From Leucogyrophana mollusca (taxonomy: Eukaryota > Basidiomycota > Agaricomycetes > Boletales): 22,962 nt of DNA. The stretch's first letter is position 1. Each line of letters starts with the position of its first letter. The stretch spans positions 1 to 22,962 of the forward strand of contig MU266680.1 in assembly GCA_021014945.1 (NCBI GenBank). Reading direction: 5' to 3'. The notes below the pieces were generated by a model. It did not search any database, had not been told where the DNA came from, and saw nothing but the letters and a program-made list of their open reading frames with translations. This document shows, in pieces, positions 19,620 through 22,962 of the stretch. The translations under genes and the position numbers were made by a program.

Positions 19620-20017
19620 TTTACATTTCTTTATTTCGCTCTGGCTTACATTTACTTCATCGACACCCCATCCACTTTCTCTGTACACGCAATGGATACA
19701 ACGACTCTGCCAACCCGTTTGTCCCCGGTAAGATATTGTTACTGACTGACGGTAACATCCACGCGTTGGCAACTCTCAATCTCCACCATACTTGTCGTGG
19801 TGGCAACAGTGCCCGTTGGAAATCAGGCTGAGAGAATGCGCAACTCATTTCACGGGTCGAGAACATACATACACGTGGTATTGCTTACCACCTTCAGGAC
19901 TTGCTGTTACTCAGCGCGACATATCCCCGTCGACAGAGTGAGCTCTTGCACCGAACGATGGAAGCACCGTTCCATGGCCGAGTTGGCCAATCAGGTATAG
20001 TTTGTAAGTACATTCGC
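19620..20017. other. Intergenic between convergent genes
   Basis: A 398-base gap between the F-box stop and the GTPase stop, holding both 3' ends. Open frames here are 75 codons or shorter with no recognised domain. Nothing else seen. Confidence 0.5.
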
Positions 20018-22377
20018 TCAAGAAGTAGCGCGAGTCAAGTGATCCTGAAGGTATCGTAACCCACTCTCTGCTGCCAGTAAATTCAAGAGAAGAATTATCG
20101 ATGATGTCGCGGCGGACACGTCGGGCGGTGGGTTCTCTGCGTCCTTCTGCCTTCTCTCCTGTTGATATCGCAAGTCCTCCTGCTCCAGAGCTTCCCTGAC
20201 AGCTTTCACCGCAATCTTCGAACTTTGCTCTCTAACACCATCTAACGTCTGTCGGCCGTCTTTCCTCAGTATCTCCAAATATGGGATTATAGCACGTTGC
20301 CGAAGTTCCTTCGTAAGCGCCTTCTTATTCAACACATAGTTTTTCGACTGATGGCCCACAGATGAGCAACATTATATGGGTTGTAGAGACTCCATGGCAC
20401 TCACATAAGCCATGAATGGCCAAACGGCAGAGCCGAGCAGCCATGGGATAGTAGCGAGAACAGCCACAGGTGCGCGTAACATGAAACCCAGTTGCTCGAC
20501 AGTATGATCCTGCTCCTCTGTTACTGACGACTCGCTGGCGACTTCCGTGCTATTCTGAGAGTCTTCTCCTTCTTCCGTCGAAGTCGCACGTAAGAAAGGC
20601 TTTGCGATGGTGTTCTCAATCGCGCGATAAGCGGTTTTCGGATTATGACGCTTTGATACAACAGCGCGTACGGCCTTCTTCCTAATTCCCGTCAGGATGA
20701 AAGATTCCAAGTCACTACCATAGGAAGACAGGCTGTTGTTAATCTGTTCGAGTACGTCGGCAGGCATGCTGTGTTGGACCAATTGTCGGATGTCGCTGTT
20801 GAGGGAATCAAAGCGTTCTGCGCGAGCTCTAGTCGCCAACTCGCGTACAAACGACACAAACTCGCGCTTGACGGAAGCTATCAACGATTCCATTTCTCGC
20901 TGGATAGACCGGAGGAAGAGCTCGACCTCTGTCTTTCGGCGAAACTTCAGATCGTCTTCCATTTGCTGTCGAATCAATGAGCTCAAGCCAAACAATGGCT
21001 AGGAAACGTAATACCTCCACTCTCATTTGCCAGTGAGGTTCCTTGAAAGTCTTCTCGATCGCCTCAGTGGCGATGTCATTGCCCCGCGACATAAGCAACT
21101 CAGATGCTTTGTCGAGCTTCTCGGAGAGAGTGGTTCGTTCTCGAGAGTCTTTCTCTGGCCACTCCTTGAGGAGCGTCTCGAGTTGCGACTTGGTCTTCCG
21201 AAACGCGAGGAGCGCTTTCTCCAGCTCCTCCGGAGAAAGGGACAAATCCAGGAGGTTGCGTCTATCACTCAGCTATCCAGATAGAACCGCACAAGACAAG
21301 ACCGGCTCACCTTTCCTCGGTGATACCTTTGTTCACTAATATTCGGAGACGCTCACCTTCCAATTGCAAAGCATTGACACGTGTCTTCATGACAATCCCC
21401 GTCGTGAGGTCAGTGGCCGCAGATTCCAGCCTGCTCTCTTTGAGTTGAGCACGTATGGCCTCGTTCCAAACATCGAGTCCGATTTGATTGTACTTTTCCT
21501 CGGGGTTCCCAACACCAAGTATTTTCTCGGCACACTTCAGCGAGATATAAGTCCCGAGATCAAGGACTCAAAAAAAAATGGAAACTGACATCATACGCCG
21601 GAGTGCCCTCAACGAAGAAGTCCTTATAATCAGGCTTCTTTTGTTTGGACTGATGGAGAAGTGTACGAGCACTCATCCCGAGGCGTGACGAGCAGCACAA
21701 AACGCGGTGAACGGAGTTTTCGCCTTTTGGCCAAAATACTTGGGCGACACTGGCGACCTGCTGCTCCACACGATCTTTTGCAGCCTGTTTCAACCAATAT
21801 CAGACCTTAGCAACGGATGGCGGGGAGACATCGCGCACCTGGTCGAGATGTGTACATAGCACATGCTCTGGTGCATGACCTAAAGCAGTACGAATTATAT
21901 GCGGGAGTTGCTGCCTCCAGTCATCTTTCGAGATTTCTTTCAACGATACAATTGGTACCAGCGCGTTCGCTTCTTTCGCGACCGTCCGAACCAAGTTTTC
22001 AAAATGATCGCCCTAACATAGGAATCGTCAACGTGGAGAACATCTGCATGTCAGATTTGATGCGGACATCACCAATTGTAGTTTCTCCGATACCCTGAAA
22101 ACGACGATATTAAAAACGAAACGTGTTGGCCCACGACATTTCGCACCGGAAGGTCGATGAACTGTGTGACCACGATCGATATTGTCAGTGCGATGGCAAA
22201 GGCAGAATAGAAGCATTAGACCTCAAAGTCCCCCTTGACATCGATGTCCCGCAATGACTCAAACTCCACCTTGAGCAATGGCCAGCTTGATGATTTGAAG
22301 TTCGGGAGCGGTACATTCAGTTTACGACAGAGTCGGACGACATCGTTAACCTTGGTAAGCTTTTCACCCTTTAACAT
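20018..22377 (-). CDS. Dynamin-superfamily-like GTPase with membrane segment (5' end unresolved)
   Basis: Exons: up to 22377-22222, 22161-22147, 22094-22068, 22012-21839, 21784-21590, 21534-21311, 21261-21015, 20965-20405, 20347-20018; all joined in phase, 642 residues from the ATG at 22377. G3 is DLPG (55-58), assembled from two microexons (FIDLP and GIGETTIGD). A G4-like THLD (120-123) follows. Then come GTPase-domain remainder, about 160 residues of helical charged sequence (LSPEELEKALLAFRKTKSQL), more helices, a hydrophobic stretch at about 504-533 (LRAPVAVLATIPWLLGSAVW) and a coiled-coil tail (KAVREALEQEDLRYQQERRQ). GTPase, helical bundle, membrane segment and second helix resemble mitofusin or bacterial dynamin-like proteins, which remodel membranes. 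The G1 P-loop (GxxxxGKS/T) is absent from the assigned exons, so the true start probably lies further upstream, perhaps beyond the window. Confidence 0.75.
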
Positions 22378-22962
22378 TGATAATGCGGGTGAGCGATGCG
22401 TGCTCACCAGTCATCAGGGAATCGGGACCTTTCCCAAAAAGGTTTATAAAGGGCTTGTACCGCACGAAATCACCGTCTTTCACATAATTATTGCAGCTCG
22501 AATTACAATGAGATATATTGACTTATGCACCTAGTTCATCCTGCCAGTGAACAGATTTAAGGCAGAGATTGCCCATATTTCACCAACTGATGACTTCAGA
22601 CAAACCAAGGGAAGTTGTGGGCCAACCTGAGGGTTTCTGAATTTTCCCATATCAGTGACCGCACCAAGTATCAGATGATATAGCAAATGTATATTCGAGA
22701 GCCTGGAACTACATGAATCCTATCTAGACGGTACCACTAACCAGGACAAAAGCATCCCGTCAACTCATCTTCCTACAATGGCAATGAGCTGGCCCTCAAC
22801 GCTGTTTGTGCCATGATCCAACATCGACATGGGACTATTCCGAGGTGCGGTCCCGTCACTGGCCTCGTGTCGGCTCTATCCGGCGCCTGGGCCTCGCGGT
22901 ATTGTTTCTGTCCCAGGTTCTACGGGTTGGCCACTTGTCCCAGGTTCCACAGGTCGGCCACT
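22378..22962. other. Unassigned 5' region of the GTPase gene
   Basis: Minus-strand exons for the N-terminal GTPase part could lie here, but I could not join any. A minus-strand stretch (about 22478-22410, VRYKPFINLFGKGPDSLM) is open and precedes a GTGAGC donor, but it does not splice in phase to the next exon. No GKS/GKT P-loop was seen in any frame. On the plus strand a frame runs off the right end. Confidence 0.4.
22909..22962. repeat. 27-base tandem repeat, two copies at the window edge
   Basis: Copies at 22909-22935 and 22936-22962 agree at 24 of 27 positions and begin TGTCCCAGGTTC. The unit is a multiple of three and stays open on both strands; on the minus strand it reads SG(R/Q)PVEPGT, a nine-residue Pro/Gly repeat. 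It may continue past the window and could be a minisatellite or a coding low-complexity linker. Confidence 0.8.

Noticed and set aside
20966..21014. A 16-base intron joining the two helical parts of the GTPase gene
   Set aside because: Too short to splice and wrong phase. A 49-base intron ending CGACAG joins GTG GAG to CAA ATG cleanly.
22013..22067. A frameshift in the GTPase gene after GIGETTIGD
   Set aside because: Reading straight on gives a stop, but an intron at 22067-22013 (GTCCGC to GTTAG) restores the frame in phase, so no lesion is needed.
22410..22478. LFGKGPDS as the missing P-loop
   Set aside because: It does not fit GxxxxGKS/T, and the exon cannot be spliced in phase to the known GTPase exons.
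1..22962. CRISPR arrays, bacterial operons, tRNA or rRNA genes, intact transposons
   Set aside because: No regular spaced repeats, no cloverleaf with paired B-box, and no transposase or reverse-transcriptase motifs were seen on either strand. A tRNA-detection program would settle the tRNA question.

Overview
The window looks like nuclear DNA of a filamentous basidiomycete, most likely an Agaricomycete. Genes are cut by many short introns (about 45-70 bases, mostly GT-AG). Several protein families have the Agaricomycete look: a WD40 protein ending in a Cys-rich tail, an F-box-like protein with the LPPEI...STPRLW layout, an RBR ubiquitin ligase, a fungal GH3 enzyme and a GEN1/YEN1 nuclease. There are no prokaryote-like operons, and I recognised no tRNA, rRNA or intact transposon. 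All gene models below were joined by hand from splice signals and reading frame.

Layout: (1) 1-1640, mostly non-coding, with a decayed cytochrome P450 fragment on + (about 860-1200). (2) 1648-3417 on -, a WD40 beta-propeller protein, divergent from (3) 3791-6586 on +, a GEN1/YEN1-type Holliday-junction resolvase with one apparent frameshift and a SUMO-binding-like C-terminus. (4) 7206-9316 on -, an intact seven-exon GH3-family acyl-acid amido synthetase of 591 residues. (5) 9317-11513, 2.2 kb with no convincing gene. (6) 11514-12675 on +, a short RING-IBR-RING E3 ligase. (7) 12676-15060, gene-poor, with a candidate small secreted protein (13744-13981) and weak possible exons. (8) 15351-17361 on +, ATP-type phosphoenolpyruvate carboxykinase with a TATA box, a probable 5'UTR intron and two apparent frameshifts. 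(9) 17955-19619 on +, a single-exon F-box-like protein. (10) 20018 to about 22377 on -, a dynamin-superfamily-like GTPase with a predicted membrane segment. Its G3 motif is split over two tiny exons and its N-terminal P-loop was not found. The right edge carries a 27-base tandem repeat.

The genes do not form an obvious pathway or cluster. They cover signalling scaffold, DNA repair, small-acid conjugation, ubiquitylation (RBR and F-box), gluconeogenesis and membrane remodelling. The points most worth a second look are the three frame breaks in otherwise well conserved housekeeping-type genes (sequence errors versus real decay), the microexons at the GTPase G3 motif, the terminal SIM of the nuclease, and the GH3 enzyme.
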